DNA of 64,000 nucleotides from Tenggerimyces flavus. Its GTDB lineage: Bacteria > Actinomycetota > Actinomycetes > Propionibacteriales > Actinopolymorphaceae. A model generated the notes under the pieces. It was given only the letters and a program-made list of their open reading frames with translations. It did no database searches and was not told the DNA's origin. The translations under genes were made by a program, and so were the position numbers. The stretch covers positions 3,596,001-3,660,000 of the forward strand of contig NZ_JAFBCM010000001.1 in assembly GCF_016907715.1 (NCBI RefSeq), in the 5' to 3' direction. Below, piece after piece: positions 51,495-61,204 of the stretch (position 1 is its first letter; each line of letters begins with the position of its first letter).

Positions 51495-52510
51495 GCGGCC
51501 CTCCTCGAAGCAGACTCGTCGGCGAGCTCGGCGGCCGAGAACGACCGCCCGGTGTGCCGCAGGTACACATCGTCCAGCGACGGGCGCGACGTCGTCACCG
51601 ACGACACCGCCACGCCTCCGTCGTCCAAGAGCCCAAGCACGGCAGGCACCGCGGTCGCCCCGCTGTCCACCCGGCACCGCACCACGGCTCCGTCCACGAC
51701 GACCTCGCGCACGCCCGGCAGCCGCGACAGCAGCGAGGCAGCCTGCGAACCCAACGAAGCGCCCGCCAGGTCGATCTGGATCGCATCGCCGCGTAGCGAA
51801 GCCTTCAACGACTCCGGCGACCCCTCGACCACGACGGCGCCGCGGTCCACGATCGCCAGCTGCCCCGCGAGCCGATCGGCCTCCTCCAGGTAGTGCGTCG
51901 TCAGCAGAACGGTGAGCCCGTCCTGCCCTGTCAGCTTCTCGATCTCCGCCCACATGTCCGCGCGCGCCTCGGGGTCGAGGCCCGTCGTCGGCTCGTCCAA
52001 GAACAACACCTGCGGTCGATGAACGAGCCCGAGCGCGACGTCAAGCTTGCGTTGCATCCCGCCCGAATACCCACGCACGATGCGGTTCGCGGCCTCACCG
52101 AGCCCGAACCGGTCGAGCAGCTCCTCCGCCCGACGCGTGGCCGCCGAACGCGACAGACCGTAGATCCGCCCCTGCAGAACGAGATTCTCCCGCCCGGTCG
52201 CGTCGACATCGGACCCAGACTTCTGCGACACGTACCCGATCGCGAGCCGTACCGCGTTCTGGGACTTGACGACGTCGAGCCCCATCACGCGCGCATCGCC
52301 GGAGTCGGCGCGCGACAAGGTGGTGAGGATCTTCACCGTGGTGGACTTGCCGGCACCGTTCGGTCCGAGCAACCCGAACACGGTCCCGTGCGGTACGGCG
52401 AGGTTCAGCCCGTTCAACGCGCGCACCGGCTCCTTGCCGCGCCCGCTCGGGCCGTAGGTCTTGACGAGGTCGCTGGCTTCCAACGCCAGTCGACCAGAAG
52501 GCACAGCCAT
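51491..52510 (-). CDS. ABC exporter ATP-binding protein (DrrA-like)
   Basis: 339 aa. Walker A GLLGPNGAGKSTTVKIL, Q-loop YVSQKSGSD, signature RGYSGGMQRKLDVAL, Walker B VLFLDEPTTGLDPE and switch His LLTTHYLEEAD are all present. A C-terminal DrrA-type extension (about 230-339; VREVVVDGAVVRCRVDSG) is typical of drug-exporter ATPases. It is transcribed leftward with its permease. The PadR gene lies upstream in the same direction and probably controls the pair. Confidence 0.94.
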   Translation of the reverse strand: MAVPSGRLALEASDLVKTYGPSGRGKEPVRALNGLNLAVPHGTVFGLLGPNGAGKSTTVKILTTLSRADSGDARVMGLDVVKSQNAVRLAIGYVSQKSGSDVDATGRENLVLQGRIYGLSRSAATRRAEELLDRFGLGEAANRIVRGYSGGMQRKLDVALGLVHRPQVLFLDEPTTGLDPEARADMWAEIEKLTGQDGLTVLLTTHYLEEADRLAGQLAIVDRGAVVVEGSPESLKASLRGDAIQIDLAGASLGSQAASLLSRLPGVREVVVDGAVVRCRVDSGATAVPAVLGLLDDGGVAVSSVTTSRPSLDDVYLRHTGRSFSAAELADESASRRAA

Positions 52511-52677
52511 CTGCAGACTCCTTCACAAAGGTGGTGTGGAAGGAGTCGGCCGTACGAGCCTGGCGTGACCTATCGTGGTCCCTGCGCCTTGGTGTCAGGT
52601 TCGTTCGCGGACCGACTCCGAGGGTTCCGGCTCCTGGTCGAGGTGTTGCCGCACGTCGACCAGGAGCCCTTTCACGC

Positions 52678-53373
52678 TTACATGAAGCCCATCCCCTTCA
52701 GGTCGCGGAGCCAGTTCGCTCCCGGGCCGAAGTTCTTGTCGACATCGGCGGTCGCCTCCTCGAACGAGACTCCGGCCGCCTTCAGCTCGTAGGCACGGCG
52801 CCAGAAATCCAACCCGGGCAGGTTGTCCTCCCGCATGTCCCTCACGATCGCCTCGACGAAGTCCCGTTCCGCGCGCACCATCGCCCGGTGATACTCGTGC
52901 TCGATCCAGAACAACCGGGGGAGTGCGGCCGCCTCCGGCTGGTTGGCCTCGGCCTCGAGCTCGTCGAGCGTCGCGACGAGCTTGGTGACGCGTTGGTCGA
53001 GTAGTTCGACGAACCGGTCGGGAGACACCGCCGGCGCCAACGCCAGCGCCGCCTCGAGCTGGGTGAACTCCTTCACCGGATTGCCGAGCATCTCGGTGAT
53101 CGTGTCCTCGAGCACCTTCTCGCCGGCCGGAGTGATCCGATAGACGGTGCGCTCAGGCCGCCTGCCGTCCCGAACGATCTCGTGCTCGGCGATCAGCCCC
53201 TGCTTCTCCAGCGACTCGACGACCGAGTACAGCGATCCGTAGTTGAGCTTGATGCTGCGTTCCTTGCCCCGCTCCTTGAGCGTGGTCGAGATCTCGTACG
53301 GATGCCGCGGCTTCTCGATCAGGCTGCCGAGCACAGCGAGCCCCAGCGGGCTGATGGCCCCACGCTTCGGCAT
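52678..53373 (-). CDS. PadR-family transcriptional regulator
   Basis: 231 aa. The N-terminal winged helix (SPLGLAVLGSLIEKPRHPYEISTTLKERGKE ... LNYGSLYSVVESLEKQGLIAEHEIVRDGRRPERTVYRITPAGEKVL) is the PadR signature; a Vir-type helical dimerisation domain fills the rest. Start ATG 53373 follows GGGAG. It is directly upstream of the DrrAB-like exporter genes, the classical pairing for drug-responsive repression. An inverted repeat at 53396-53415 is the likely operator. Confidence 0.92.
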   Translation of the reverse strand: MPKRGAISPLGLAVLGSLIEKPRHPYEISTTLKERGKERSIKLNYGSLYSVVESLEKQGLIAEHEIVRDGRRPERTVYRITPAGEKVLEDTITEMLGNPVKEFTQLEAALALAPAVSPDRFVELLDQRVTKLVATLDELEAEANQPEAAALPRLFWIEHEYHRAMVRAERDFVEAIVRDMREDNLPGLDFWRRAYELKAAGVSFEEATADVDKNFGPGANWLRDLKGMGFM

Positions 53374-53395
53374 CCGATCTCCCTGCTCGCGGTCA

Positions 53396-53415
53396 AGTAC
53401 TCTGAGTCGAGTATT
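53396..53415. promoter_or_regulatory. Inverted repeat upstream of padR
   Basis: AGTACTC-N6-GAGTATT (6 of 7 pairs) lies 22 bases before the padR start; a related half-site TCAAGTAT is at about 53434-53441. The position fits autoregulation by PadR. Confidence 0.45.
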
Positions 53416-53496
53416 TGGGCAAGAGTGACCGATGTCAAGTATCTTGGGACGGCCGTGCGGCTTCCGTACGAGGCTTGTCAATACGATCGAAGGACC

Positions 53497-56016
53497 ATGA
53501 CGACTCTGACCGACCTGCTCCCGGCCGATCCCGATCCGGACACGCTCTACGACACGTTCGTCACGTGGGCGTCCGGCGAGGGCTTCGAGCTGTACCCGGC
53601 GCAGCAGGACGCGCTGATCGAGATCGTCTCCGGTTCGAACGTGATCCTCAGCACCCCGACCGGCTCGGGGAAGAGCCTGGTCGCGACCGGCGCCCACTTC
53701 GTCGCCCTAGCGCAGGGCAAGCGCACGTTCTACACGGCACCGATCAAGGCCCTGGTCTCGGAGAAGTTCTTCGCGCTCTGCAAGGTCTTCGGCGCCGACC
53801 AGGTCGGCATGATGACCGGCGACGCCGCCGTGAACCCGACCGCTCCGATCATCTGCGCGACCGCCGAGATCCTCGCGAACGTCGCGCTGCGCGAGGGCAC
53901 GTACGCGGACATCGGCCAGGTCGTCATGGACGAGTTCCACTTCTACGCCGAACCCGACCGCGGCTGGGCCTGGCAGGTCCCGCTGCTCGAGCTCCCCGCC
54001 GCCCAGTTCCTGCTGATGTCGGCGACGCTCGGCGACGTCTCCCACTTCGAGAAGGACCTCACCCGCCGGACCGGCCGTACGACGGCGGTCGTGGCGTCGG
54101 TCGAACGGCCCGTCCCGCTGGAGTACAGGTACGTGCTCACGGCGATGCACGAGACGTTGGAACGGCTGCTCGCCGACGGACTGGCGCCGATCTACGTCGT
54201 GCACTTCACCCAGGCCTCCGCCGTCGAACGCGCGCAGGCGCTCACCAGCATCAACGTCTGCACGCGTGCGGAGAAGGACGCGATCGCCGAGCTGATCGGC
54301 GGCTTCCGGTTCAGCGCCGGCTTCGGCAAGGCGCTGTCCCGCGTCATCCGGCACGGCATCGGCATCCACCACGCCGGCATGTTGCCCAAGTACCGGCGCC
54401 TCGTCGAACAGCTCGCCCAGGCGGGCCTGCTCAAGGTGATCTGCGGCACCGACACGCTCGGCGTCGGCATCAACGTGCCGATCCGTACTGTCGTCTTCAC
54501 CGCGCTGAGCAAGTACGACGGCGTCAAGACCCGGCACCTGCGCGCCCGCGAGTTCCACCAGATCGCCGGCCGCGCTGGCCGCGCCGGCTACGACACCGCG
54601 GGCACTGTCGTCGTCCAGGCGCCCGAGCACGTCGTGGAGAACGAACGCGCGATCGCCAAGGCCGGCGACGATCCCAAGAAGAAGCGGAAGATCGTCAAGA
54701 AGAAGCCGTCCGGCGACTTCGTGTCCTGGGCGCAGCCGACGTTCGACCGGCTCGTCGCGGCCGAACCCGAGCCGCTCACCTCCAGCTTCGCGGTCACGCA
54801 CTCGATGCTGCTGAACGTGATCAGCCGCCCTGGTGACGCGTTCGACAGCATGCGGCACCTGCTCACCGACAACCACGAGGACCGCCCGGCGCAGCTCAGG
54901 CACATCCGCCGCGCGATCGCGATCTACCGCGCGCTGCTCGCCGCCGGCGTCGTCGAGCAACTGCCGACTCGCGACGAGGACGGCAGGTTCGCCCGGCTCA
55001 CCGTCGACCTGCAGCTCGACTTCGCGCTCAACCAGCCGCTGTCGCCGCTCGCGCTCGCCTCGCTCGAACTGCTCGACAAGGAGTCGCCGACGTACGCGCT
55101 CGACGTGTTGTCGGTGATCGAGGCGACGCTGGAGAACCCGCGCCCGGTGCTGTCCGCCCAACTGTCCAAGGCGAAGGGCGAAGCGGTCGCGCAGATGAAG
55201 GCCGACGGCCTCGAGTACGAGGAGCGCATGGCGCTGCTCGAGGACGTCACCTATCCGATGCCTCTCTACGACCTGCTCGAGGCGGCGTACGACCTGTATC
55301 GCCGCGGGCACCCGTGGGTCGCCGACTACGAGTTCAAGCCGAAGTCCGTCGCCCGCGACATGTTCGAGCGGGCGCTCACCTTCACCGAGTACGTCAGCTT
55401 CTACCAACTGGCGCGGTCCGAGGGACTCGTACTCCGCTACCTCGCCGACGCGTACAAGGCGCTGAAGCAGACCGTGCCGGAGTCCGCGCGCACCGAGGAG
55501 CTCGTGGACGTCATCGAGTGGCTCGGCGAGCTGGTCCGGCAGGTCGACTCGAGCCTGCTCGACGAGTGGGAACGGCTCCGTACCCCCGACGGCACCGAGG
55601 TCGACGCGGTGCGCCCGGGTGGGGCCCCGAAGCTCACCGGCAACGTCCGGGCGTTCAAGGTGCTCGTCCGGAACCACCTCTTCCGCCGCGTCGAGCTGGC
55701 CGCGCTCCGGCGCTACGACCTGCTCGGTGAGCTCGACGCCGAGTGGGGCTGGGACGCCGACCGCTGGCGCGAGGCAGTCGAGCCGTATTTCGAGCTGTAC
55801 GACGTCCTCGGCACCGATGCCGACGCGCGCGGCCCGCACCTGTTGATGATCGAGGAACGGCCGGACGTGTGGGTGGTGCGGCAGATCTTCGCCGACCCCG
55901 AGGGCGACCACGACTGGGGCATCAGCGCCGAGGTCGACCTCGCGGCGTCGGACGAGGCCGGCGAAGCCGTCGTCCGCATCGTCGAGGTCAACCAGCTCGG
56001 CAGCCTGTCGGCGTGA
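53497..56016 (+). CDS. DEAD/DEAH-box helicase, DUF3516-containing (Ski2-like)
   Basis: 839 aa superfamily 2 helicase. Walker A is ILSTPTGSGKSLVATG; motif II is VMDEFHFY (DEFH instead of DEVH); motif III is LMSATLG; motif VI is HQIAGRAGRAGYDTAG. A Lys-rich insert (KKKRKIVKKK) follows, then the long DUF3516 C-terminal region characteristic of an actinobacterial family of Ski2-like RNA/DNA helicases. A GAAGGA site precedes ATG 53497. Its promoter region is shared with the divergent padR gene. It is followed by xerC after 57 bases. Confidence 0.9.
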   Translation: MTTLTDLLPADPDPDTLYDTFVTWASGEGFELYPAQQDALIEIVSGSNVILSTPTGSGKSLVATGAHFVALAQGKRTFYTAPIKALVSEKFFALCKVFGADQVGMMTGDAAVNPTAPIICATAEILANVALREGTYADIGQVVMDEFHFYAEPDRGWAWQVPLLELPAAQFLLMSATLGDVSHFEKDLTRRTGRTTAVVASVERPVPLEYRYVLTAMHETLERLLADGLAPIYVVHFTQASAVERAQALTSINVCTRAEKDAIAELIGGFRFSAGFGKALSRVIRHGIGIHHAGMLPKYRRLVEQLAQAGLLKVICGTDTLGVGINVPIRTVVFTALSKYDGVKTRHLRAREFHQIAGRAGRAGYDTAGTVVVQAPEHVVENERAIAKAGDDPKKKRKIVKKKPSGDFVSWAQPTFDRLVAAEPEPLTSSFAVTHSMLLNVISRPGDAFDSMRHLLTDNHEDRPAQLRHIRRAIAIYRALLAAGVVEQLPTRDEDGRFARLTVDLQLDFALNQPLSPLALASLELLDKESPTYALDVLSVIEATLENPRPVLSAQLSKAKGEAVAQMKADGLEYEERMALLEDVTYPMPLYDLLEAAYDLYRRGHPWVADYEFKPKSVARDMFERALTFTEYVSFYQLARSEGLVLRYLADAYKALKQTVPESARTEELVDVIEWLGELVRQVDSSLLDEWERLRTPDGTEVDAVRPGGAPKLTGNVRAFKVLVRNHLFRRVELAALRRYDLLGELDAEWGWDADRWREAVEPYFELYDVLGTDADARGPHLLMIEERPDVWVVRQIFADPEGDHDWGISAEVDLAASDEAGEAVVRIVEVNQLGSLSA

Positions 56017-56073
56017 CGTGCGTGATGTGCGTGGCGCGCTTGCCTCGGGCGCTGCGGCGATGCACCGTCGACT

Positions 56074-56997
56074 GTGATGCCTGAGGAACTGCCGGATGGT
56101 GCCGCCGAGGTGGTCGCGGAGTTCGCCCGCCACCTGGCGGCCGAGCGCAACCTGTCGCGGCACACCGTGCGTGCCTACACAGGCGACCTCGCCAGCCTGC
56201 TCGCCCACGCCGGCGTCGCCGGCCCCGAGAACCTCGACGAGCTCGACATCCACGTTCTCCGCGGCTGGCTCGGCCGGCTCCAGGCCACCGGCAAGGCCCG
56301 GACCACGCTCGCCCGGCGGGGCGCGGCGGCCCGTACGTTCACCGCCTGGGCGCATCGACGGGGGCTGCTCGCGTCCGACCCTGGGCTGCTGCTCGGCACG
56401 CCCAAGGCGCACCGCACGCTGCCGCCCGTCCTCCGCCAGGACGAGGCCGCCGAGCTTCTGCAGGTGGCCATGGTCGCCGCCGACGACGGCACGCCCGCCG
56501 GTGCCCGCGACCGGGCGATCCTCGAACTGCTCTACGCCTGCGGCATCCGGGTCGGCGAGCTGGTCGGCCTCGATGTCGACGACCTGGACTTCGACCGCAA
56601 CATCGTCCGCGTCATCGGCAAGGGCGACAAGGAACGGTCGGTGCCGTTCGGCCAACCCGCGGCTGCCGCGGTGAAGGCCTGGCTCGCCGTCCGCCCGACG
56701 CTGGTCCGGAACGGCAGCGGGCCTGCTTTGTTCCTCGGCGCCCGCGGCGGAAGGCTCGACCAGCGCGCCGTTCGGCGGCTGGTCCACCAACGCCTCGCCG
56801 ACGTCCCCGGCGCCCCCGACCTTGGGCCGCACGGACTCCGGCACTCCGCGGCCACCCACCTGCTCGAGGGCGGCGCCGATCTTCGGAGCGTGCAGGAGCT
56901 GCTCGGCCACGCGTCCCTGGGGACCACGCAGATCTACACGCACGTCTCGACCGAACGGCTCCGCAAGGTCTACCAACAGGCCCACCCCCGCGCCTGA
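56074..56997 (+). CDS. xerC: Tyrosine recombinase XerC
   Basis: 307 aa site-specific recombinase that resolves chromosome dimers at dif with XerD. The N-terminal SAM-like domain ([31 protein letters not shown]) precedes a catalytic domain with Arg in [14 protein letters not shown], Lys in [11 protein letters not shown], HxxR in [14 protein letters not shown], His in [11 protein letters not shown] and the nucleophile in IYTHVSTE. All six residues are present. It starts at GTG 56074 or the adjacent ATG 56077, without a clear ribosome-binding site. The gene occupies the usual place upstream of rpsB. Confidence 0.94.
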   Translation: MMPEELPDGAAEVVAEFARHLAAERNLSRHTVRAYTGDLASLLAHAGVAGPENLDELDIHVLRGWLGRLQATGKARTTLARRGAAARTFTAWAHRRGLLASDPGLLLGTPKAHRTLPPVLRQDEAAELLQVAMVAADDGTPAGARDRAILELLYACGIRVGELVGLDVDDLDFDRNIVRVIGKGDKERSVPFGQPAAAAVKAWLAVRPTLVRNGSGPALFLGARGGRLDQRAVRRLVHQRLADVPGAPDLGPHGLRHSAATHLLEGGADLRSVQELLGHASLGTTQIYTHVSTERLRKVYQQAHPRA

Positions 56998-57034
56998 CGC
57001 GAGCCGGTCTGCGTGGCGTCCGCGCCGGTGGCGG

Positions 57035-57425
57035 CCCGCCGATGGACGCTGGTGGGCGTTCCATCCCAGGCGGCGGAGCAAGCGGTGGAGCAGGCGGCGG
57101 AGGGTGGTCATGCGGACCTCCGGAGGCGCCGGCGGACCTCATCGAGGTTGATCACCGCGCCCGGTGCGGCGGGTGTGCGTGGTGGCAGGGCGCGGCGGCG
57201 CGTCACGCCGGCCACGACCGCTTCCGCGGTGGCCACGCCCGCGCCGCTCCCGCGCTCTGCCACTGCCGATGGGCGGTGGCGGGCATGCCATCCCAGGCGG
57301 CCGAGCAGGCGGCGGAGCAGGCGGCGGAGGATGGTCATGCGGACCTCCGGAGGCGTCGGCGGACCTCATCGAGGTTGATCACCGCGCCCGGTGCGGCGGG
57401 GGTACGCGGTGGCGGGGGAGGGCTG
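57035..57425. repeat. 227-bp tandem duplication at the 3' end of the M23 gene
   Basis: Two copies with a 227-base offset (for example GAGGTTGATCACCGCGCCCG at 57144 and 57371, and GGTCATGCGGACCTCCGGAG at 57107 and 57334). Over about 57095-57180 against 57322-57407 they are nearly identical. The right copy is the 3' end of the M23 gene; the left copy repeats its last codons and stop. This gap between xerC and the peptidase gene holds no other gene. Confidence 0.8.
57108..57338 (-). CDS. Duplication-born 76-aa ORF
   Basis: It begins at an ATG overlapping the M23 stop (ATGA), reads an Arg/Leu-rich amphipathic start (MTILRRLLRRLLGRLGWHA), and ends with a copy of the M23 C-terminus (VINLDEVRRRLRRSA). 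At its own stop the same ATGA and MTTLRRLLHRLLRRLGWNA pattern begins again in the left repeat copy. It may be a real short gene made by duplication or a remnant; expression is unknown. Confidence 0.35.
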   Translation of the reverse strand: MTILRRLLRRLLGRLGWHARHRPSAVAERGSGAGVATAEAVVAGVTRRRALPPRTPAAPGAVINLDEVRRRLRRSA

Positions 57426-58102
57426 CCGCCGGTGGGTGGTAGGGCGCGGCGGAGCATTACGCCGGCTACGACCGCACCCGCGACGGCGCCGGCCGCCGGT
57501 GCGGCGAACGGGCCCAACGCATCCGCCAAGGCCGCCACCCCCGCGCGCTGCGGCCCAGCAGGCGCCGCGACCGAAGGCGAGGGCGACGAGGCAGCCGAGA
57601 CCGACGACGAGTCCAGCGGCAACAGCCGCGGCGGGCCGAGGCCGACCAGGGCGAGCGGGTCCAGATACTCCGCGCCGCGCTTCAGCCCCCAGTGCAGGCA
57701 GGTCCGACCTGTGCAGTGACCGGCCGCCTCCACCGTTCCCAAGGCGGCACCTGCCGCCACCCGCGTCCCCACCGTCACGGACGAAGCCACCGGCTCGTAC
57801 GTCGACCGCAGCTCCCCGTGCCGGACGACAACCACTCCGCGACCGGCGAGCACGCCCGCGTACGACACCTGACCCGCGCCCGCGGACCGGACGGTCTGCC
57901 CCGCCGACGCGGCCAGGTCCACGCCGCGGTGCCCAGCTCCCCACGGCACCGGCGGCGGGTGGAAGCCGCGCAGCACCTCCGGGCGCGGCGACAGCGGCCA
58001 CTGCCAGGCCGTGGCACCAGCCGAGGCGGGACCCGTGCACAGGCACCACCACCCCAGCAGGGCCAGGACCACGAGCGCGAGGCGAGTCGATGGATTCGTC
58101 AT
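57335..58102 (-). CDS. Secreted M23-family metallopeptidase
   Basis: 255 aa. A signal peptide is visible at the N-terminus (MTNPSTRLALVVLALLGW, cleavage near ASAGA, about 28). The LytM/M23 domain follows: WGAGHRGVDLAASAGQTV (His and Asp zinc ligands), then VVVVRHGELRSTYEPV, with CLHWGLKRG carrying the H-x-x/His pair of the second motif. A Ser/Pro linker and a second hydrophobic stretch (APAAGAVAGAVVAGVML) precede a basic tail, so it may be membrane-tethered. It probably cleaves peptidoglycan peptides or is a degenerate regulator. ATG 58102 is the start. It is divergent from rpsB. Confidence 0.88.
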   Translation of the reverse strand: MTNPSTRLALVVLALLGWWCLCTGPASAGATAWQWPLSPRPEVLRGFHPPPVPWGAGHRGVDLAASAGQTVRSAGAGQVSYAGVLAGRGVVVVRHGELRSTYEPVASSVTVGTRVAAGAALGTVEAAGHCTGRTCLHWGLKRGAEYLDPLALVGLGPPRLLPLDSSSVSAASSPSPSVAAPAGPQRAGVAALADALGPFAAPAAGAVAGAVVAGVMLRRALPPTGGSPPPPPRTPAAPGAVINLDEVRRRLRRSA

Positions 58103-58225
58103 GCGTCGATCTTGGCCGGGGATGACACGGAGCGGAGTCGCTCGAACGCAACCTGTGGACAACCCGTGGAATCCGCGCGCTGTGGACGAAACGACGGCCA
58201 CCGAGAGCTCAACCAGCGAGTCCAG

Positions 58226-58231
58226 TAGACT
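58226..58231 (+). promoter_or_regulatory. Candidate -10 of the rpsB promoter
   Basis: TAGACT, about 190 bases upstream of the rpsB ATG and beyond the structured leader. No consensus -35 (the hexamer 17 bases upstream is GAGAGC). Confidence 0.4.
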
Positions 58232-58299
58232 TGCGGAGGTATCCCGACCACCCAGCAGTGGCCGGGGTGTTCATGCATGACATCACGCACGCTCGCATG

Positions 58300-58353
58300 C
58301 CGCTAGGTAGCGGGCGCACCGACTCGGTCCCAGCACGCTGGGAAGCGGTGCGC
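58300..58353 (+). promoter_or_regulatory. rpsB: Structured leader of rpsB
   Basis: Two adjoining hairpins: CCGCTA-gg-TAGCGG (58300-58313), then an outer stem GCGCACCG/CGGTGCGC (58314-58321 with 58346-58353) holding an inner hairpin CCCAGC-ac-GCTGGG (58329-58342). It lies 65 bases before the rpsB start in an otherwise gene-free 316-base stretch. It may be a leader bound by S2 (inference). Confidence 0.5.
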
Positions 58354-58418
58354 GCGGGCGTCAGGGGCGCCGGTCGACCGACCGGAGCCAGGAACCGAGA
58401 CCAGGAGGTAACGCGGCC

Positions 58419-59459
58419 ATGGCCGTCGTCACCATGCGCCAGCTCCTCGAGAGCGGCGTCCACTTCGGGCACCAGACCAGGCGCTGGAACCCGAAGATGA
58501 AGCGGTACATCCTCACCGACCGCAACGGCATCTACATCATCGATCTGCGCCAGTCGCTGGCCTACATCGACCGGGCGTACCAGTTCGTCAAGGAGACCGT
58601 CGCCCGCGGCGGTGCGGTGCTGTTCGTCGGCACCAAGAAGCAGGGCCAGGAAGCGATCGCCGAGCAGGCGACGCGCGTTGGCATGCCGTACGTCAACCAG
58701 CGCTGGCTGGGCGGCATGCTCACCAACTTCCAGACCGTCTACAAGCGTCTCCAGCGGCTCAAGGAGCTCGAGGAGATGGACTTCGACGACGTCGCCGCGT
58801 CCGGCCTCACCAAGAAGGAGCTGCTGCAGCTCCGCCGTGAGCGGGACAAGCTGGACCGCACGCTCGGCGGTATCCGCCGCATGCAGCGAGTGCCCAGCGC
58901 GGTGTGGATCGTCGACACCAAGAAGGAGCACCTCGCGGTCGACGAGGCCAAGAAGCTCGGCATCCCGGTGATCGCGATCCTCGACACGAACTGCGACCCC
59001 GACGAGGTCACGTACCCGATCCCCGGCAACGACGACGCGATCCGTTCGGTCGCGCTGCTCACCCGGATCGTCGCCGACGCCGTGGCCGACGGCCTGATGT
59101 CGCGCGTCGGTGCCGCCGGCGGCGAGAACGAGCCGGCCCAGGTCGGCGCCGAGCTCGGTGTCGAGGAGCCGCTGCCCGAGTGGGAGCGCGAGCTGCTCGC
59201 CCGTGCCGACGCGGAGAGCTCCGTGACGGCGGCGGCGAACGGCGAGGCCGCCCCGGCCGCGCAGGCCACGGCGACCGCCACGGCCGTCGCGGAAGCCCCG
59301 GAAGCTACGCCGGAGCCCGTCGCGGAGCCCGTCGTGGAGGCAGTCGAGGCGCCCGCCGAGACCGTCGAGACGCCCGCCGAAGCCCCCGCTGCCGAGGCCG
59401 AGACGGCCGAGACCACCGAGGCGCCCGCCGCCGAAGAGGCTCCCGCCGAGGAGAAGTAG
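58419..59459 (+). CDS. rpsB: 30S ribosomal protein S2
   Basis: 346 aa. The S2 core is unmistakable: [42 protein letters not shown], and [34 protein letters not shown]. From about residue 265 the protein carries an 80-residue Ala/Glu/Pro/Thr tail ([10 protein letters not shown] end), longer than in model bacteria and acidic. CAGGAGG lies 11 bases before ATG 58419. It heads rpsB-tsf-pyrH-frr. Confidence 0.96.
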   Translation: MAVVTMRQLLESGVHFGHQTRRWNPKMKRYILTDRNGIYIIDLRQSLAYIDRAYQFVKETVARGGAVLFVGTKKQGQEAIAEQATRVGMPYVNQRWLGGMLTNFQTVYKRLQRLKELEEMDFDDVAASGLTKKELLQLRRERDKLDRTLGGIRRMQRVPSAVWIVDTKKEHLAVDEAKKLGIPVIAILDTNCDPDEVTYPIPGNDDAIRSVALLTRIVADAVADGLMSRVGAAGGENEPAQVGAELGVEEPLPEWERELLARADAESSVTAAANGEAAPAAQATATATAVAEAPEATPEPVAEPVVEAVEAPAETVETPAEAPAAEAETAETTEAPAAEEAPAEEK

Positions 59460-59508
59460 ACCCACCACCCACGCACCACCACATAGAGGAAAGCGACAGA
59501 GAAAGCTG

Positions 59509-60345
59509 ATGAGCACGTTCTCCGCTGCAGACGTCAAGCGGCTCCGGGACGAGACCGGCGCCGGGTTCATGGACTGCAAGAAGGCCCTCACGGAGGCCGA
59601 CGGCGACTTCGACAAGGCCCTGGACGCGCTGAAGGTCCGGGTCCAGGAGAAGGCCGCGAAGCGTGGCGTCGAGCGCGAGGCGTCGAACGGCGCCGTCGTC
59701 TCCAAGGACGGCGCCATCCTCGAGCTCAAGTGCGAGACCGACTTCGTCGCGAAGAACGAGAAGTTCCTCGCGCTCGCCGACGAGCTGCTCGACGTCGCGA
59801 TCGCGAACAAGGTGACCAGCGCCGAGGAGCTGCTCCAGCAGCAGCTCCTCGACGGTCGCGCGGTAACCGAGGGCCTCGCCGCCCTCGCCGCCGTGATCGG
59901 CGAGAAGATCGCCATCGGCGGCGTCGCGGTGTACGACGGCACCACGACCACCTACCTGCACCGGCGTGACCCCGGTCTGCCGCCGCAGGTGGGCGTGCTC
60001 ATCGAGTACGCGGGCTCCGACGAGAGCGCCGCGCGTACGGCCGCGATGCAGATCGCGGCGATGGCACCGCTGTACGTCTCCCGCGAGGACATCCCGACCG
60101 AGGTCGTGGACGCCGAGCGCAAGGAGGCCGAGGACTTCGCCCGCAGTGAGGGCAAGCCCGAGCAGATCCTGCCCAGGATCGTCGAGGGTCGGCTGAAGAA
60201 GTTCTACGCCGAACGCGTCCTCCTGGAGCAGACGTCGGTGCACGACGACAAGAAGACCGTCGGCCAGGTTCTCGAGGCCGCCGGCGTGACCGTCAGCCGG
60301 TTCGCCCGGTTCGTGGCCGCCGAGCCCGCCGGTCAGCAGGCCTGA
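59509..60345 (+). CDS. tsf: Translation elongation factor Ts
   Basis: 278 aa, nucleotide exchange factor of EF-Tu. The N-terminal UBA-like domain [35 protein letters not shown] and the EF-Tu-binding motif [12 protein letters not shown] are complete. The C-terminal part ([24 protein letters not shown]) matches the family. Start ATG 59509 follows GAAAG. It lies 49 bases after rpsB. Confidence 0.97.
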   Translation: MSTFSAADVKRLRDETGAGFMDCKKALTEADGDFDKALDALKVRVQEKAAKRGVEREASNGAVVSKDGAILELKCETDFVAKNEKFLALADELLDVAIANKVTSAEELLQQQLLDGRAVTEGLAALAAVIGEKIAIGGVAVYDGTTTTYLHRRDPGLPPQVGVLIEYAGSDESAARTAAMQIAAMAPLYVSREDIPTEVVDAERKEAEDFARSEGKPEQILPRIVEGRLKKFYAERVLLEQTSVHDDKKTVGQVLEAAGVTVSRFARFVAAEPAGQQA

Positions 60346-60394
60346 CCGAGGAGCCGAAGCGCGCGATCGAACGGGAGGCCGGGATCATGAGGGA

Positions 60395-61159
60395 GTGGCT
60401 TTGACGACTGAGACGATCCCGGCCTTGCCGCCGGCCGACTTCGAGCCCGCGCCGTACCAGCGCGTGGTGCTGAAGCTGTCCGGCGAGGTGTTCGGTGGCG
60501 GCAAGCTCGGGGTGGACCCCGAGGTCGTGTCGAACATCGCCAGCCAGGTCGCCGACGTGGTGAAGACCGGCGTCCAGGTGGCCGTGGTGGTCGGCGGCGG
60601 CAACTACTTCCGCGGCGCCGAGCTGTCCGAGGGCGGCATGGACCACGCCCGGGCCGACTACATGGGCATGCTCGGCACGGTGATGAACTGCCTCGCCCTG
60701 CAGGACTTCCTGGAGAAGCGCGGCGTCGACACCCGCGTCCAGACGGCGATCACGATGGGGCAGATCGCCGAGCCGTACATCCCGCGCCGCGCCATCCGGC
60801 ACCTGGAGAAGGGCCGCGTGGTGATCTTCGGCGCGGGCAGCGGCATGCCGTACTTCACCACCGACACCGTCGGCGCCCAGCGCGCGCTGGAGATCGGTGC
60901 CCAGATCCTGCTGAAGGCGACCTCGGTCGACGGCGTGTACGACGCCGACCCGAAGAAGGTGCCGACGGCGACGAAGTTCGAACGGATCAGCTTCGCCGAG
61001 TGCCTCCAGCGCGGGTTCCGCGTGGCGGATGCCACCGCGTTCAGCTTGTGCATGGAGCACAACCTGCCGATCATCGTCTTCAACCTCCGCGAGGACGGCA
61101 ACATCGCGCGTGTCATCCGAGGTGAGAGGATCGGAACACTCGTTTCGGCGGACGGCTGA
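60395..61159 (+). CDS. pyrH: Uridylate kinase
   Basis: 254 aa, phosphorylates UMP to UDP. Amino-acid kinase fold: [54 protein letters not shown] and the uridine-site [17 protein letters not shown]. Start GTG 60395 (MALTTETIP) follows GAGGG. The N-terminus is about ten residues longer than usual, and a TTG at 60401 is another option. Standard position after tsf. Confidence 0.95.
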   Translation: MALTTETIPALPPADFEPAPYQRVVLKLSGEVFGGGKLGVDPEVVSNIASQVADVVKTGVQVAVVVGGGNYFRGAELSEGGMDHARADYMGMLGTVMNCLALQDFLEKRGVDTRVQTAITMGQIAEPYIPRRAIRHLEKGRVVIFGAGSGMPYFTTDTVGAQRALEIGAQILLKATSVDGVYDADPKKVPTATKFERISFAECLQRGFRVADATAFSLCMEHNLPIIVFNLREDGNIARVIRGERIGTLVSADG

Positions 61160-61204
61160 CCCGCCACCCCGAAACGACCGCCGAAGGACAAGGAGAACCC
61201 GACC

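Noticed and set aside
50670-53373. Antibiotic biosynthesis cluster around the DrrAB-like exporter
   Set aside because: Only exporter and PadR regulator are present, with no biosynthetic genes nearby.
53707-57111. 1134-codon open frame on the minus strand over the helicase and xerC genes
   Set aside because: Antisense to two clear genes, Arg/Asp/Val-rich shadow composition of a high-GC genome, no domain visible.
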